From contig NZ_JBGFGL010000076.1 of the NCBI RefSeq assembly GCF_041224425.1, forward strand, positions 1 through 64,000: a stretch of DNA of 64,000 bases. The letters are read 5' to 3'. Shown here one piece after another: positions 42,762 through 52,122 of this stretch (its first letter is position 1; each line of letters starts with the position of its first letter). The position numbers were made by a program, and so were the translations under genes. The notes below the pieces were generated by a model. It was not told the DNA's origin. It was given only the letters and a program-made list of their open reading frames with translations, and searched no databases. This stretch comes from Psychroserpens sp041224425. GTDB taxonomy: Bacteria; Bacteroidota; Bacteroidia; Flavobacteriales; Flavobacteriaceae.

Positions 42762-44243
42762 ATGAGCATTACAAAACGTATCGGATTAGTTTTAGGTCCA
42801 TTATTGTTTATTTTGATACTTCTTTTTTTTAAACCCGAAGGCTTGTCAACTCAAGCCAATGCAGTTTTAGCAAGCACGATTTGGATTGCTGTTTGGTGGA
42901 TTACTGAATGTATTCCAATTGCAGTCACTGCACTCTTACCTATCGTTCTATTTCCCTTGTCTGGCGGCTTGGATTTGTCGACAACTACAAGCGCTTTCGG
43001 TCATAAATACGTGTTCTTATATTTAGGCGGTTTTATCATTGCTATAGCGATTGAAAAATGGAAACTTCACAAGCGAATAGCCTTGAACATCATTAACATC
43101 ATAGGAAGTGATGTGAGAAAGATCATTTTAGGTTTTATGGTTGCTACGGCATTTTTATCCATGTGGATTTCAAATACGGCTACTTCTGTGATGATGCTAC
43201 CAATTGGCATTGCTATCATCAAGCAACTCAAGGATAATCCAGAAACCGAAGAAGATGAAAATCTCATCTTTGGGAAAGCACTTATGCTAGCTATTGCTTA
43301 TAGTGCTTCTATTGGAGGCATTGGAACCCTTATTGGCACACCTCCTAATTTAGTATTGGCTGGAGTCGTTTCAGATATTTATAATTATGAGATTACCTTT
43401 TTAGAATGGTTTATTTTTGGATTTCCAATATCGGTCATACTTCTTATCATATGTTGGCAATACTTGACGCGTTTTGCATTTACTTTCAAACAAAAGGAAT
43501 TCCCAGGTGGACGGCAAGAAATTAAACGTTTATTAAAAGACTTGGGCAACATCAGCTATGAAGAAAAACTGGTGGCCTTTATTTTCGCTCTAACAGCTTT
43601 TTGTTGGATTACACGTTCGTTCATCTTACAAAGTATATTTCCGTCATTAGATGACACCATAATCGCAGTTTTCTTTGCTGTTTTATTATTTCTAGTTCCT
43701 TCAAAAAACAAAAAAGAACGACTTATCAATTGGGAAGAAGCCACAAAATTGCCTTGGGGTATTATTTTGTTATTTGGTGGTGGCATGGCTTTGGCAATAG
43801 GTTTTGAAATTAGCGGATTGGCATTATGGATTGGCAATCAAATGACCACTTTACAAGGTGTTACCACAATACTTTTGATCTTTTTACTAGTAGCTGCCAT
43901 TAACTTCTTAACAGAAATCACCTCTAACTTAGCCACCACAGCCATGTTGTTGCCCGTATTGGCACCAATGGCATTAACGGTTGACATACATCCATTTGTG
44001 TTGATGGTAGGTGCAGCCGTTGCAGCTTCTTGTGCATTTATGCTACCTGTCGCTACACCTCCTAACGCTGTGGTCTTTGGTTCTGGCTATCTGCGAATTC
44101 CGGATATGGTTGGCAAAGGCATTGTAATGAATGTGATTTCCATCATTATTGTTACGCTCTTTGTGTACTTTGTATTGCCTAAAGCCTGGAATATTATAGT
44201 TGAAGGGTTTCCTAATAGTCTAATAGCGCTTAGTTTTTTATAA
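42762..44243 (+). CDS. DASS/SLC13 family sodium:dicarboxylate symporter
   Basis: This 493-residue inner-membrane transporter has about 12-14 hydrophobic segments. The two SNT-type motifs of the family are present: ISNTATSVMMLPIGI in the first half and TSNLATTAMLLPVLAPMA in the second, together with GGIGTLIGTPPNLVLAG and LPVATPPNAVVFGSGYL. Substrates in the family are C4-dicarboxylates, citrate or sulfate; a dicarboxylate is most likely. Confidence 0.9.
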   Translation: MSITKRIGLVLGPLLFILILLFFKPEGLSTQANAVLASTIWIAVWWITECIPIAVTALLPIVLFPLSGGLDLSTTTSAFGHKYVFLYLGGFIIAIAIEKWKLHKRIALNIINIIGSDVRKIILGFMVATAFLSMWISNTATSVMMLPIGIAIIKQLKDNPETEEDENLIFGKALMLAIAYSASIGGIGTLIGTPPNLVLAGVVSDIYNYEITFLEWFIFGFPISVILLIICWQYLTRFAFTFKQKEFPGGRQEIKRLLKDLGNISYEEKLVAFIFALTAFCWITRSFILQSIFPSLDDTIIAVFFAVLLFLVPSKNKKERLINWEEATKLPWGIILLFGGGMALAIGFEISGLALWIGNQMTTLQGVTTILLIFLLVAAINFLTEITSNLATTAMLLPVLAPMALTVDIHPFVLMVGAAVAASCAFMLPVATPPNAVVFGSGYLRIPDMVGKGIVMNVISIIIVTLFVYFVLPKAWNIIVEGFPNSLIALSFL

Positions 44244-44294
44244 ATTTTTTCGTTCATAGACTATTTACAAATTCAAAAGCTGCAAAATTACTAT

Positions 44295-45251
44295 CTATAA
44301 TCCAATTACGAATTTCAAAGCTCGTTGCTCATTGTAGTAAAATTTTCCCTTTTGAATAAACCCAACATGACCCCCAAATTTCGGCATTTCCAAATAGAGA
44401 TTCGGATTGTGTTTGGCTTCTTTTACAGGAAAACATTCTGGTGACAAAAAAGAATCATTAAGCGCATTGATAAGAAGTGTTGGTACGTAGATATTCTTTA
44501 AAAACTGAAGACTACTCGATTGCTCATAATAGTCTAATGCATCCTTAAATCCGTGAGCTTTAGCCGTGTAAACCTCGTCAAAATCTTTTAAAGTTTTAAT
44601 TGAATTGATTTCTGCAACACTAATACTATCAGGAAATTGAGATATTTTAACTTTTAGTTTGTCAACCAAGTGTTTTTTGAATCTAATCGCAAAGGCCTTG
44701 TTCTTTAATTTATGAAGTTCCTTTGAAGACCCATTCAAATGAACTGGTACAGATATCGCGATTGCCGATTTGATTTCTGATGGAATTTCTCGGTCCTCTC
44801 CCAAATATTTTAAGGTAATATTTCCACCTAAACTGATGCCTTTGATATAAATTTTTGAATAGCCTTTTTGAACACAATGCTGTACTACATCATCCAAATC
44901 ATCAGTTGCTCCAGAATGGTAGCTATGGTAGAAACGATTACCCTCACCACTGCAGCCTCTAAAATTCACAGCTACAGCATCAATCTCATTTGTATTAAAC
45001 AATTTAGCAGTTCCTGTTATGTATGGTCGCTGCGCATGTCCTTCCAAGCCATGTAATAAAATGATGACTGCATCTGATTTACTGGTGGCATAGCTCCAAT
45101 CCAAATCCAAAAAATCACCATCACGAGTCTCAATACGCTCTCGATTTTGTTCCACGCCTTTCACTTTTCGAAATAAACCCGAATACACAGTGGCTACAAA
45201 TCCATTTTTAAACTGAAAAGGCGGCTTATAAGTCGATTCAACGATTGGCAT
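44295..45251 (-). CDS. YheT-like alpha/beta hydrolase
   Basis: This is a 318-residue protein of the YheT/Emb8 group. It has the oxyanion region ILLHGLEGHAQRPYI, NFRGCSGEGNRFYHSYHSG and the nucleophile elbow KGISLGGNITLKYLGED with Ser as nucleophile; the acid and His are in INALNDSFLSPECFP and GGHVGFI. Length fits the family (320-340). The natural ester or thioester is unknown. Its ATG overlaps the ade stop (TAATG), making it the last gene of pabB-tilS-ade-yheT. Confidence 0.88.
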   Translation of the reverse strand: MPIVESTYKPPFQFKNGFVATVYSGLFRKVKGVEQNRERIETRDGDFLDLDWSYATSKSDAVIILLHGLEGHAQRPYITGTAKLFNTNEIDAVAVNFRGCSGEGNRFYHSYHSGATDDLDDVVQHCVQKGYSKIYIKGISLGGNITLKYLGEDREIPSEIKSAIAISVPVHLNGSSKELHKLKNKAFAIRFKKHLVDKLKVKISQFPDSISVAEINSIKTLKDFDEVYTAKAHGFKDALDYYEQSSSLQFLKNIYVPTLLINALNDSFLSPECFPVKEAKHNPNLYLEMPKFGGHVGFIQKGKFYYNEQRALKFVIGL

Positions 45252-46873
45252 TAGCTATACTTTAGGTTCGTGAATTCAAAAGACGTTCCGTTAAACAGGC
45301 CTTTGTCACTCAACTTTAAAGATGGGATCACCAACAATGCCATAAATGACAAGGTCATGTAAGGTGCGTCAAGTGAACTTCCCATTTGCTTTGCTTTTTT
45401 ATCTAAGCTGGCATAAGCCTTACCAACGGTTTCACCATCTTGATCGCTCATGATACCAGCCACTGGCAAAGGAACAGTATTGGCTTCTGATGCGGTAACA
45501 GCAGTGATTCCGCCTTTATGTTCAATAATTTCGTTAACAGCCTTACTAATCATCTCATCAGAAACGCCAACAGCAATAATATTATGGGAATCATGCGCTA
45601 CCGAAGACGCAATAGCACCTTCTTTAAGTCCGAAATTCTTGATAAAAGCAATAGCTGGTTTTTCATCTTTATAACGATTCACGACAGCTATTTTCAAAAC
45701 ATCAGATTTGGCATTTGAAACTAGATTCCCTGTATCCAAAGTCACTTGTTCTATGTGCTCATTGGTAACCAATTGTCCGTTAAGTGCTTCTATAACACGT
45801 ATTTCTTTTGCATCTGAATAAACTTTAAAATCGGAAGCCGTTTTTTTCGTTGCCTTGAAATTATTCAAGTTCTTAAATCCCACTGATTGTATGTTGGATT
45901 GTCCATTTTCGCTTACCAAATTTCCATTGATATAAGTTAGAATTACTTCAAAGTCTTTCAAATCCTTGACCACAATAAAATCGGCGAAATCACCTTCCTG
46001 AAGCAATCCAACATCTAAATTATAATGCTCAACAGGATTCACACAAGCTGCTTGTAAAACCTTAAACACATCAATATCATTTGCTACAGCCCTTGCACAT
46101 AAACTATTGATATGACCAAGTATAAGATCATCAGGATGTTTATCATCGCTACAGAACATGATGTCATTATAGTATTCAGGCAACAAGTCGATGAGTGCCT
46201 CAAAATTTTTGGCTGCACTACCTTCACGAATCAACACTTTCATTCCCTTTTGAAGTTTTTCCAAACCTTCCTCATAGGTAAAGCATTCATGATCTGTTGA
46301 GATTCCAGCACCAATATATTTGGTAATATCATCACCAAGAACTCCTGGTGCATGACCATCTACAGGTTTATTAAAATGCTTTGCCCAAGCTATTTTTTGC
46401 AAGACCTCTTCATCATCAAACAATACGCCAGGATAGTTCATCATCTCGGCGAGATATTTGATATCTGGATTTGACAATAAATATTTAATCCCTGACGAAT
46501 CTATAATAGCGCCAGCCGATTCAAACGCTGTAGCTGGCACACATGATGGTGCTCCAAAATTAAACTTAAAAGGTGTTTGCTTTCCATTTTCAATCATAAA
46601 CTCCACACCTTCAACACCAAGCACATTAGCAATTTCATGAGGATCGGAAACTGTTGCTACAGTACCATGGTTTACTGCAAGTTGCGCAAACTCACTTGGC
46701 ACCAACATTGAGCTTTCAATATGAATATGTGCATCAACAAAGCCAGGCATTATAAACTGTTCAACATCATGTTCTTTCTCTACAACAGATTTTATCTTAC
46801 CATTCTCAACTTCAATTTCACCTTTGAAAATGCGTCGGTTTTTAACATCAACTATTTGTCCTTTGATTATCAT
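45251..46873 (-). CDS. ade: Adenine deaminase
   Basis: This 540-residue amidohydrolase converts adenine to hypoxanthine and ammonia. The metal motif DAHIHIESSMLVPSEFAQLA (about 46-65) and HGTVATVSDPHEIANVLG, GHAPGVLG, STDHECFTYEEG and FCSDDKHPDDL supply the His, Glu and Asp ligands typical of the Ade family. Length (540) is slightly below the usual 570-590. It lies 23 bp after tilS and overlaps yheT. Confidence 0.92.
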   Translation of the reverse strand: MIIKGQIVDVKNRRIFKGEIEVENGKIKSVVEKEHDVEQFIMPGFVDAHIHIESSMLVPSEFAQLAVNHGTVATVSDPHEIANVLGVEGVEFMIENGKQTPFKFNFGAPSCVPATAFESAGAIIDSSGIKYLLSNPDIKYLAEMMNYPGVLFDDEEVLQKIAWAKHFNKPVDGHAPGVLGDDITKYIGAGISTDHECFTYEEGLEKLQKGMKVLIREGSAAKNFEALIDLLPEYYNDIMFCSDDKHPDDLILGHINSLCARAVANDIDVFKVLQAACVNPVEHYNLDVGLLQEGDFADFIVVKDLKDFEVILTYINGNLVSENGQSNIQSVGFKNLNNFKATKKTASDFKVYSDAKEIRVIEALNGQLVTNEHIEQVTLDTGNLVSNAKSDVLKIAVVNRYKDEKPAIAFIKNFGLKEGAIASSVAHDSHNIIAVGVSDEMISKAVNEIIEHKGGITAVTASEANTVPLPVAGIMSDQDGETVGKAYASLDKKAKQMGSSLDAPYMTLSFMALLVIPSLKLSDKGLFNGTSFEFTNLKYS

Positions 46874-46896
46874 TTGCGTAAGCTATCAACTTTGCT

Positions 46897-48225
46897 CTAA
46901 GTAGCAATTAATTGTATTTTTAAAATATTTGTTGTGTAATTGGTGACTTTAAAACGATCATCTGCACGCATTCCAATGACCCAAACAATCTTGCCATCAG
47001 AAACCAAAAGACGACTCTTTTCCTTAGCTACCAAAGAGAGTTTCTCATCTTTAAAATATTTACTCAACTTCTTTTTACCCTTCATTCCTAAAGGATAAAA
47101 CATGTCACCTTCTTTCCATTTTCTTATGTGTAATGGGAAGTCCAACAAATCTTTGTCAACAAACACAGTTGTTTCTGAAGACTTTATAACTGAATCGGCT
47201 TCATCAAAAAGCAACACACCAAAAGGTGTTTCAATCGATCTGACATCGTCAGAGATTAAAATCTTTTTCGCATTATCCGCTTCCTCGTCGTTAGCTTTAT
47301 CAGTTAGAATCAGATGCTCTCGATCTTTCAATAATCGATAACTATCTGAAAAAATTTGTTTTCCAGATTGGGCTGTCAACAAGTCTACAACATCGTTCCA
47401 TTCTGTAAATCCGTAACCCTTGAACATCTCGTACAAGTAAGCTTTTGGATTGTTAAATCTTTCAAATTCAGAAATTTTAAATTTGATCTGATGTCCATCA
47501 ATTTCTGAAATAGCCTTTTCAGATAATGCATCAAGACCATCATCAACGATATCTGAAGCATCCTTTAAATTGGATATGGTCGTGTTGAAATTAGACAATA
47601 ATTCAGGTGCTATTTCCTTTAACTGCGGAATGATATGATGACGTAGTTTATTTCTAAGATATTTATCTGAAACATTGCTACTGTCTTCACGCCATTGCAA
47701 GCCATTTTGCTTTGCATAGGCTTCCAACTGCGCTCTAGAAAATGGCAATAGCGGACGAACCACTGCATTATTCACTTCAGGAATACCTGTTAAACCAGAC
47801 AAACCCGAACCTCTTGTCAAGTTAATCAAAAATGTTTCTAGGTTATCATCAGCATGATGAGCCGTTAAAAGGCAATCAAAATCTAAATCGTTCAACATCG
47901 TATCGAACCAATGGTAACGCAACTCCCTAGCTGCCATTTGAATGGAGAGCTTGTGTTTGGAAGCATATTTTTCCGTATCAAAATACTCTATGAAGACCTC
48001 AAGATTTAGATCTTCACTTAATTGCAATACAAAATCTTCATCAGCATCGCTTTCTTCTCCTCTCAACTTGAAGTTGCAATGAGCTAAAGCTATATTTAAG
48101 TTAGCCGATTTACAAAGATGTGTTAGCACAACACTGTCCAATCCACCAGAAATAGCGATTAGCAATTTTCCTTCCTTCAAAAAGGGAAGTGACGCATCAA
48201 TATGTTTCTTGAATTCGCTTAACAC
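46897..48225 (-). CDS. tilS: tRNA(Ile) lysidine synthase
   Basis: This 442-residue enzyme ligates lysine to C34 of the CAU-anticodon tRNA(Ile), essential for reading AUA. The PP-loop SGGLDS is at 26-31, followed by AHCNFKLRGEESDADEDFV and the tRNA-contact region NLETFLINLTRGSGLSGLTG. The C-terminal TilS domain (PLGMKGKKKLSKYFKDEKL) is complete. The start is GTG at 48225. It lies 38 bp after pabB. Confidence 0.95.
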   Translation of the reverse strand: MLSEFKKHIDASLPFLKEGKLLIAISGGLDSVVLTHLCKSANLNIALAHCNFKLRGEESDADEDFVLQLSEDLNLEVFIEYFDTEKYASKHKLSIQMAARELRYHWFDTMLNDLDFDCLLTAHHADDNLETFLINLTRGSGLSGLTGIPEVNNAVVRPLLPFSRAQLEAYAKQNGLQWREDSSNVSDKYLRNKLRHHIIPQLKEIAPELLSNFNTTISNLKDASDIVDDGLDALSEKAISEIDGHQIKFKISEFERFNNPKAYLYEMFKGYGFTEWNDVVDLLTAQSGKQIFSDSYRLLKDREHLILTDKANDEEADNAKKILISDDVRSIETPFGVLLFDEADSVIKSSETTVFVDKDLLDFPLHIRKWKEGDMFYPLGMKGKKKLSKYFKDEKLSLVAKEKSRLLVSDGKIVWVIGMRADDRFKVTNYTTNILKIQLIAT

Positions 48226-48263
48226 AAATCAAAGGTATGTGTTTTTTCAAATAAAAACCGACA

Positions 48264-49565
48264 TTAATCTTCCAAAACCTGTCGCATTGCCCTTGCCTTT
48301 ATCAAACACTCTTCATATTCCTTAACGGGATCACTTTTAGCTGTGATAGCACCACCTACCGAATAGGACACATACTTTTGCGTTGCATTATATAAAATAC
48401 TTCGGATTACCACATTAAAATCAAAATCGCCTTCAGGCTTAAAATAACCTACGGCTCCAGAATATAATCCGCGTTTTGTTTCTTCCAGTTCTTCAATAAT
48501 TTCCATTGCTGAAATCTTTGGCGCTCCAGTCATGCTTCCCATAGGAAATGTCGTTTTAACAACCTCAACAGGATGTGTATCTTTAGTAATTTCAGAAGTA
48601 ATTGTTGAAATCATCTGATGCACTTGCTCAAATGTATACACAACACAAAGCTCCTCAACTTTAACACTTCCTTTTACTGCAGTTTTAGAGAGATCGTTGC
48701 GAACCAAATCAACAATCATGATATTTTCACTACGCTCTTTTTCATCGGTGAATAAATTGGCTTTTAAAACGGCATCTTCATCTGGATTTTCAGAACGTTT
48801 AGCAGTACCCTTTATAGGTTGCGATACAATTTTACTGCCTTCCTTTTTTATATATCGTTCTGGCGATGCAGACAACAAGAACTTATTGTTAACTCTTAAA
48901 AACGTAGCGAAAGGCGCTTTAGAAATAGCATTTAGATTGTTGTAGATATGCAAGGGATTAATTTCGGTATTTTCGGCATAAAATTCCTGACAAAAATTAG
49001 CTTCGTAAATATCACCTCTATGAATATGCTCCAGCATGCTATTAACTTTTTCAAAGTAAGCATCCTTATGAATACGAAGACTTATCTTTACTTTGTGTTC
49101 TTGATTTGAAGCAGCGTTAGTTTCCTTCAAATCTTGGTCATAAATGGATTTCAAATCTGCTTCCAATTCATCGGAAACCATATTCAAATATTGAATCTCA
49201 AGATTATTTCCTTTTAACAAAAACACCTTTTTAGGCTGAAAAAAGTACAGTTCCGGAAATTTCAATCCATCGTAATTATTGGATGTTAACTGTTCAACGT
49301 CATTCTTAAGATCATAAGATAAATAACCGAAAACCCAATCATTTGTTATGGTTTGATACTCTTTCAGTTGATCAAAAGCATTGTGATAATCGGTCTGGAT
49401 ACTTGTAAAGGCATCGACAGCCAATACAGCGTCAAAATTCGAGAATTGTTGTTCGTAAGTATTGGAATCTAACCAGATAACCTCATGGAACTGAGTACTC
49501 CACTTTAAAAGTTTTCTTTTAAAATCCTCAGAATCTGAAATATGATGCTGCGTTAGTGTTCTCAA
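48264..49565 (-). CDS. pabB: Aminodeoxychorismate synthase component I
   Basis: This 433-residue chorismate-utilising enzyme makes 4-amino-4-deoxychorismate for folate. Signatures are IHRGDIYEANFCQEFYAEN, LRVNNKFLLSASPERYI, PIKGTAKRSENPDED, IMIVDLVRNDLSKTA and TFPMGSMTGAPKISAMEIIE. The start is given as TTG at 49565: the longer frame's GTG at 49583 shares its G with the -7 box, and the chosen product begins RTLTQHHISDSEDFKRKLL, a good fit to the usual first strand. TrpE is the alternative, but the absence of trp neighbours and the PIKGT motif favour PabB. Confidence 0.88.
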   Translation of the reverse strand: MRTLTQHHISDSEDFKRKLLKWSTQFHEVIWLDSNTYEQQFSNFDAVLAVDAFTSIQTDYHNAFDQLKEYQTITNDWVFGYLSYDLKNDVEQLTSNNYDGLKFPELYFFQPKKVFLLKGNNLEIQYLNMVSDELEADLKSIYDQDLKETNAASNQEHKVKISLRIHKDAYFEKVNSMLEHIHRGDIYEANFCQEFYAENTEINPLHIYNNLNAISKAPFATFLRVNNKFLLSASPERYIKKEGSKIVSQPIKGTAKRSENPDEDAVLKANLFTDEKERSENIMIVDLVRNDLSKTAVKGSVKVEELCVVYTFEQVHQMISTITSEITKDTHPVEVVKTTFPMGSMTGAPKISAMEIIEELEETKRGLYSGAVGYFKPEGDFDFNVVIRSILYNATQKYVSYSVGGAITAKSDPVKEYEECLIKARAMRQVLED

Positions 49566-49582
49566 TAGTTTTGAATGAAGCA

Positions 49583-49614
49583 CAAAAATACTGAATAAAA
49601 GCCTTGAAACCCAA
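49583..49614 (-). promoter_or_regulatory. Promoter of the pabB-tilS-ade-yheT operon
   Basis: On the minus strand TTG (49614-49612) is followed after 21 nt by TATTTTTG (49590-49583), an exact -7 match. It places the transcription start near 49578, downstream of the first possible GTG. Confidence 0.5.
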
Positions 49615-49631
49615 GTAAAGAATTACATTTG
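49604..49631 (+). promoter_or_regulatory. Promoter of the DEAD-box helicase gene, four nt from the ATG
   Basis: TTG at 49604-49606, 17 nt, then TACATTTG at 49624-49631. The ATG at 49636 is so close that a leaderless mRNA is predicted. Confidence 0.5.
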
Positions 49632-49635
49632 CAAT

Positions 49636-50997
49636 ATGGAAGAAGTCCTTAGTTTTGAAGATTTAAACTTAAACACACCATTGCAAAATGCCTTGGATGA
49701 TTTAGGTTTTTCTAAACCCACTCCCATCCAAGCACAGGCATTTAATCCTGTTGCTTCTGGGAAGGACTTGGTTGGCATTGCGCAAACTGGTACAGGAAAA
49801 ACCTTTGCTTATATGATGCCTATTTTAAGGCACTTAAAATATTCTACTCAAGACAATCCGAGAGTTTTGATTTTGGTTCCTACTCGAGAACTAGTAGTTC
49901 AACTTGTTGATGATATTGAAAAGCTAGCAGCTTATATCAATGTTAGGGTTTTAGGCGTATATGGAGGCACTAATATCAATACCCAAAAACAAGCCGTTGC
50001 CCAAGGACAGGACATTATTGTTGCAACACCAGGACGTTTATTTGATTTGGCAGTTAGCCATGTTTTACAATTGAAAAGCATTCAAAAATTAGTGATTGAT
50101 GAAGTTGATGTGATGTTGGATCTCGGGTTCAGGCATCAGCTTTTAAATATTTTTGATCTCCTGCCTGAAAGACGACAAAATATTATGTTTTCGGCAACCA
50201 TGACCGAAGATGTCGACCAATTGATTCAATCGTTTTTTATCAATCCGCAACGCATTACCATTGCCGTTTCAGGAACACCTTTGAACAACATTAAGCAGCA
50301 GCGCTATAATGTTCCAAACTTCCACACGAAAGTGAATCTATTGGAATATCTCCTGAAATCTTCTGAAGAATTTAATAAAGTCTTGGTATTTGTCGCCTTC
50401 AAGAAAATGGCAGATATGTTATTTGACGAACTGGAAGAACGTATTCCTGGTGAAACTTGTGTGATCCATTCTAACAAAACACAAAATTACAGATTACGAA
50501 GCATTGAGCAATTTGAGTCAGGTGAACATCGTATTTTAATTGCTACAGATGTTATGGCTAGAGGTTTGGACATTGACAATATAAGCCATGTCGTTAATTT
50601 TGACACACCGAATTATCCTGAGAACTACATGCATCGCATTGGACGTACAGGTCGTGCCGAACAAGAAGGTGTTGCTTTGACTTTTTCCACAGAAAATGAA
50701 AAAGAAGCCTTGAGTGCTATTGAAAGCTACATGAACATGGAAATTCCAATAGTAGAATTTCCTGAAGCTGTTAAAATTTCTGATCAACTGATAAGAGAAG
50801 AGCGTCCAGAAATCAAGGAACGTAACAATCCGACAAAACGCTTAACGGAAGACACTCCTGGGCCAGCGTTCCATGAAAAAAAGGACAAAAACAAAAAAGT
50901 CAATTTAGGAGGCTCTTACAAAAGGAAAATCTCAACAAAGTACAAAAAACCTAAAACGCGTGGTGATAAAAATGCCAAGCGACGCAAGAAGCGATAA
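49636..50997 (+). CDS. DEAD-box RNA helicase (DEVD variant)
   Basis: This 453-residue protein has an ATP-dependent RNA helicase core: Q-motif region GFSKPTPIQAQAF, Walker A AQTGTGKT (49-56), motif II DEVD (155-158, Ala replaced by Val), SAT in MFSATMTED, and HRIGRTGR (motif VI). The C-terminal tail from about 400 is Lys/Arg-rich and probably binds RNA. It resembles RhlE/CshA-type helicases used in ribosome assembly and cold adaptation. It is divergent from pabB. Confidence 0.92.
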   Translation: MEEVLSFEDLNLNTPLQNALDDLGFSKPTPIQAQAFNPVASGKDLVGIAQTGTGKTFAYMMPILRHLKYSTQDNPRVLILVPTRELVVQLVDDIEKLAAYINVRVLGVYGGTNINTQKQAVAQGQDIIVATPGRLFDLAVSHVLQLKSIQKLVIDEVDVMLDLGFRHQLLNIFDLLPERRQNIMFSATMTEDVDQLIQSFFINPQRITIAVSGTPLNNIKQQRYNVPNFHTKVNLLEYLLKSSEEFNKVLVFVAFKKMADMLFDELEERIPGETCVIHSNKTQNYRLRSIEQFESGEHRILIATDVMARGLDIDNISHVVNFDTPNYPENYMHRIGRTGRAEQEGVALTFSTENEKEALSAIESYMNMEIPIVEFPEAVKISDQLIREERPEIKERNNPTKRLTEDTPGPAFHEKKDKNKKVNLGGSYKRKISTKYKKPKTRGDKNAKRRKKR

Positions 50998-51002
50998 AAA
51001 AA

Positions 51003-51025
51003 TCCCTTTCCAAAAAGGAAAGGGA
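51003..51025 (-). terminator. Terminator for the MscS-like channel gene
   Basis: A perfect 9-bp stem TCCCTTTCC/GGAAAGGGA with A5 loop is preceded on the plus strand by an A-run, so the minus-strand RNA ends in U7. The plus strand has no T-run, so the site serves the minus transcript, 65 bp after the mscS stop. Confidence 0.8.
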
Positions 51026-51089
51026 AAGCAAAAAATCTTCAAATCGTTATAGGCATATAATTATACTAACCTTTAACCCTAAATTATAC

Positions 51090-51917
51090 TTAATCTATAA
51101 CTTTTATCTGATTTTCTACTATATCCTTAATTGGGACCACCATTTTTCCGTTTTGGTTTTTTAATACTACCGAAATATTACTGATACTATCAATTTCATA
51201 AGTTTGTCCGTCGAGAACAATTTTATTCCCTACTTCATACGTTTTTCTCGTGTAGAAAGTCCTTAACAAATCTGCAACTACTTCCCTTGCGCCCAAACCA
51301 AATGCAATCGCAAAAGACAACAAGAATGCCGCCAAGATCATGGTTAAGTTACTTGTAATGATTTCCGTATTGACACCCGCTTGATTAAGTGCTGTTATTG
51401 AAATAAAAATCAACAACAAGAAAAACACCACTTGACTGATGATTTTAGCACCAGACAAGTCCATGGATTCAAAAAACGACTGAAGCCCTTTTTTTACAAA
51501 ATTGGCAAACAAAAGACCAAGAGTAAAAATGATGAGCGCTACAAAAAGCTTAGGCAAATACCCTAGGAAATCACTGATTTGTTCTGAAATGATCTTTAAA
51601 TCCAGAATATCAGAAACCATGATCAGAATCATGATGTACATCACCCATTTCACGAAAGTGGAAACCACTTTTACCGTATCGAAGTTAAGTTGCTTTCCTT
51701 CAACGATTTCAATCTCGTTAAGCTTTTCATCCAGTTTATCAGCTTTTGCCATTTTAAGTGCTTTCTTTATAAGCTTTACCATTATTTTGGTTATTAACCA
51801 ACCGATAAACAATACGATTAAAGCGCCTATGATGCTTGGGAAAATCTTGGTGATTTCCAACCACATAGCCGTTAGGGAATCCATCGCTATATTTTTATAC
51901 TCATTAACTTTGTCCAT
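51090..51917 (-). CDS. Small-conductance mechanosensitive channel family protein (MscS-like, conserved-TM-helix type)
   Basis: This 275-residue inner-membrane protein has about five hydrophobic segments (25-45, 85-105, 115-135, 155-175, 185-205) and the conserved-TM-helix/MscS pattern with SFAIAFGLGAREVVADLLR as the pore-lining helix and a small beta domain at the end (YEVGNKIVLDGQTYEIDSI). It opens on membrane tension in related channels. It lies 28 bp after the 58-residue protein gene, in one unit with the sigma factor. Confidence 0.85.
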   Translation of the reverse strand: MDKVNEYKNIAMDSLTAMWLEITKIFPSIIGALIVLFIGWLITKIMVKLIKKALKMAKADKLDEKLNEIEIVEGKQLNFDTVKVVSTFVKWVMYIMILIMVSDILDLKIISEQISDFLGYLPKLFVALIIFTLGLLFANFVKKGLQSFFESMDLSGAKIISQVVFFLLLIFISITALNQAGVNTEIITSNLTMILAAFLLSFAIAFGLGAREVVADLLRTFYTRKTYEVGNKIVLDGQTYEIDSISNISVVLKNQNGKMVVPIKDIVENQIKVID

Positions 51918-51945
51918 GATTTTGATTATTAGTTTTTAACAGCTA

Positions 51946-52122
51946 TTATTTTTTATCTCTTTTACTTATTACAGTTTCTATAACATCACCTAAGTTATAT
52001 GAAAACAGCTCGGCCAATTCCATAAGCAACTTTGCAATGGCAATGTCGTTCATCACCTTTGATTTCAGTTCTGGAGGAACCGACTGTAAAGGCTTGTCTA
52101 TGTCTTTAAATGGATTTTCCAT
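51946..52122 (-). CDS. 58-residue protein encoded between the sigma factor and the MscS-like channel
   Basis: The frame is short but well supported: its ATG at 52122 overlaps the sigma factor's stop (TGATG), and it ends 28 bp before the channel gene. The product starts MENPFKDIDKPLQSVPPEL, then has an amphipathic helical stretch (VMNDIAIAKLLMELAELF) and ends in basic residues (SKRDKK). It has no membrane segment. Position and coupling suggest a soluble partner or regulator of the sigma factor; this is inference. Confidence 0.75.
   Translation of the reverse strand: MENPFKDIDKPLQSVPPELKSKVMNDIAIAKLLMELAELFSYNLGDVIETVISKRDKK

Noticed and set aside
51502..51939. 145-residue open frame on the plus strand
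   Set aside because: It is antisense to the MscS-like channel gene, which has a clear family pattern and gene context.
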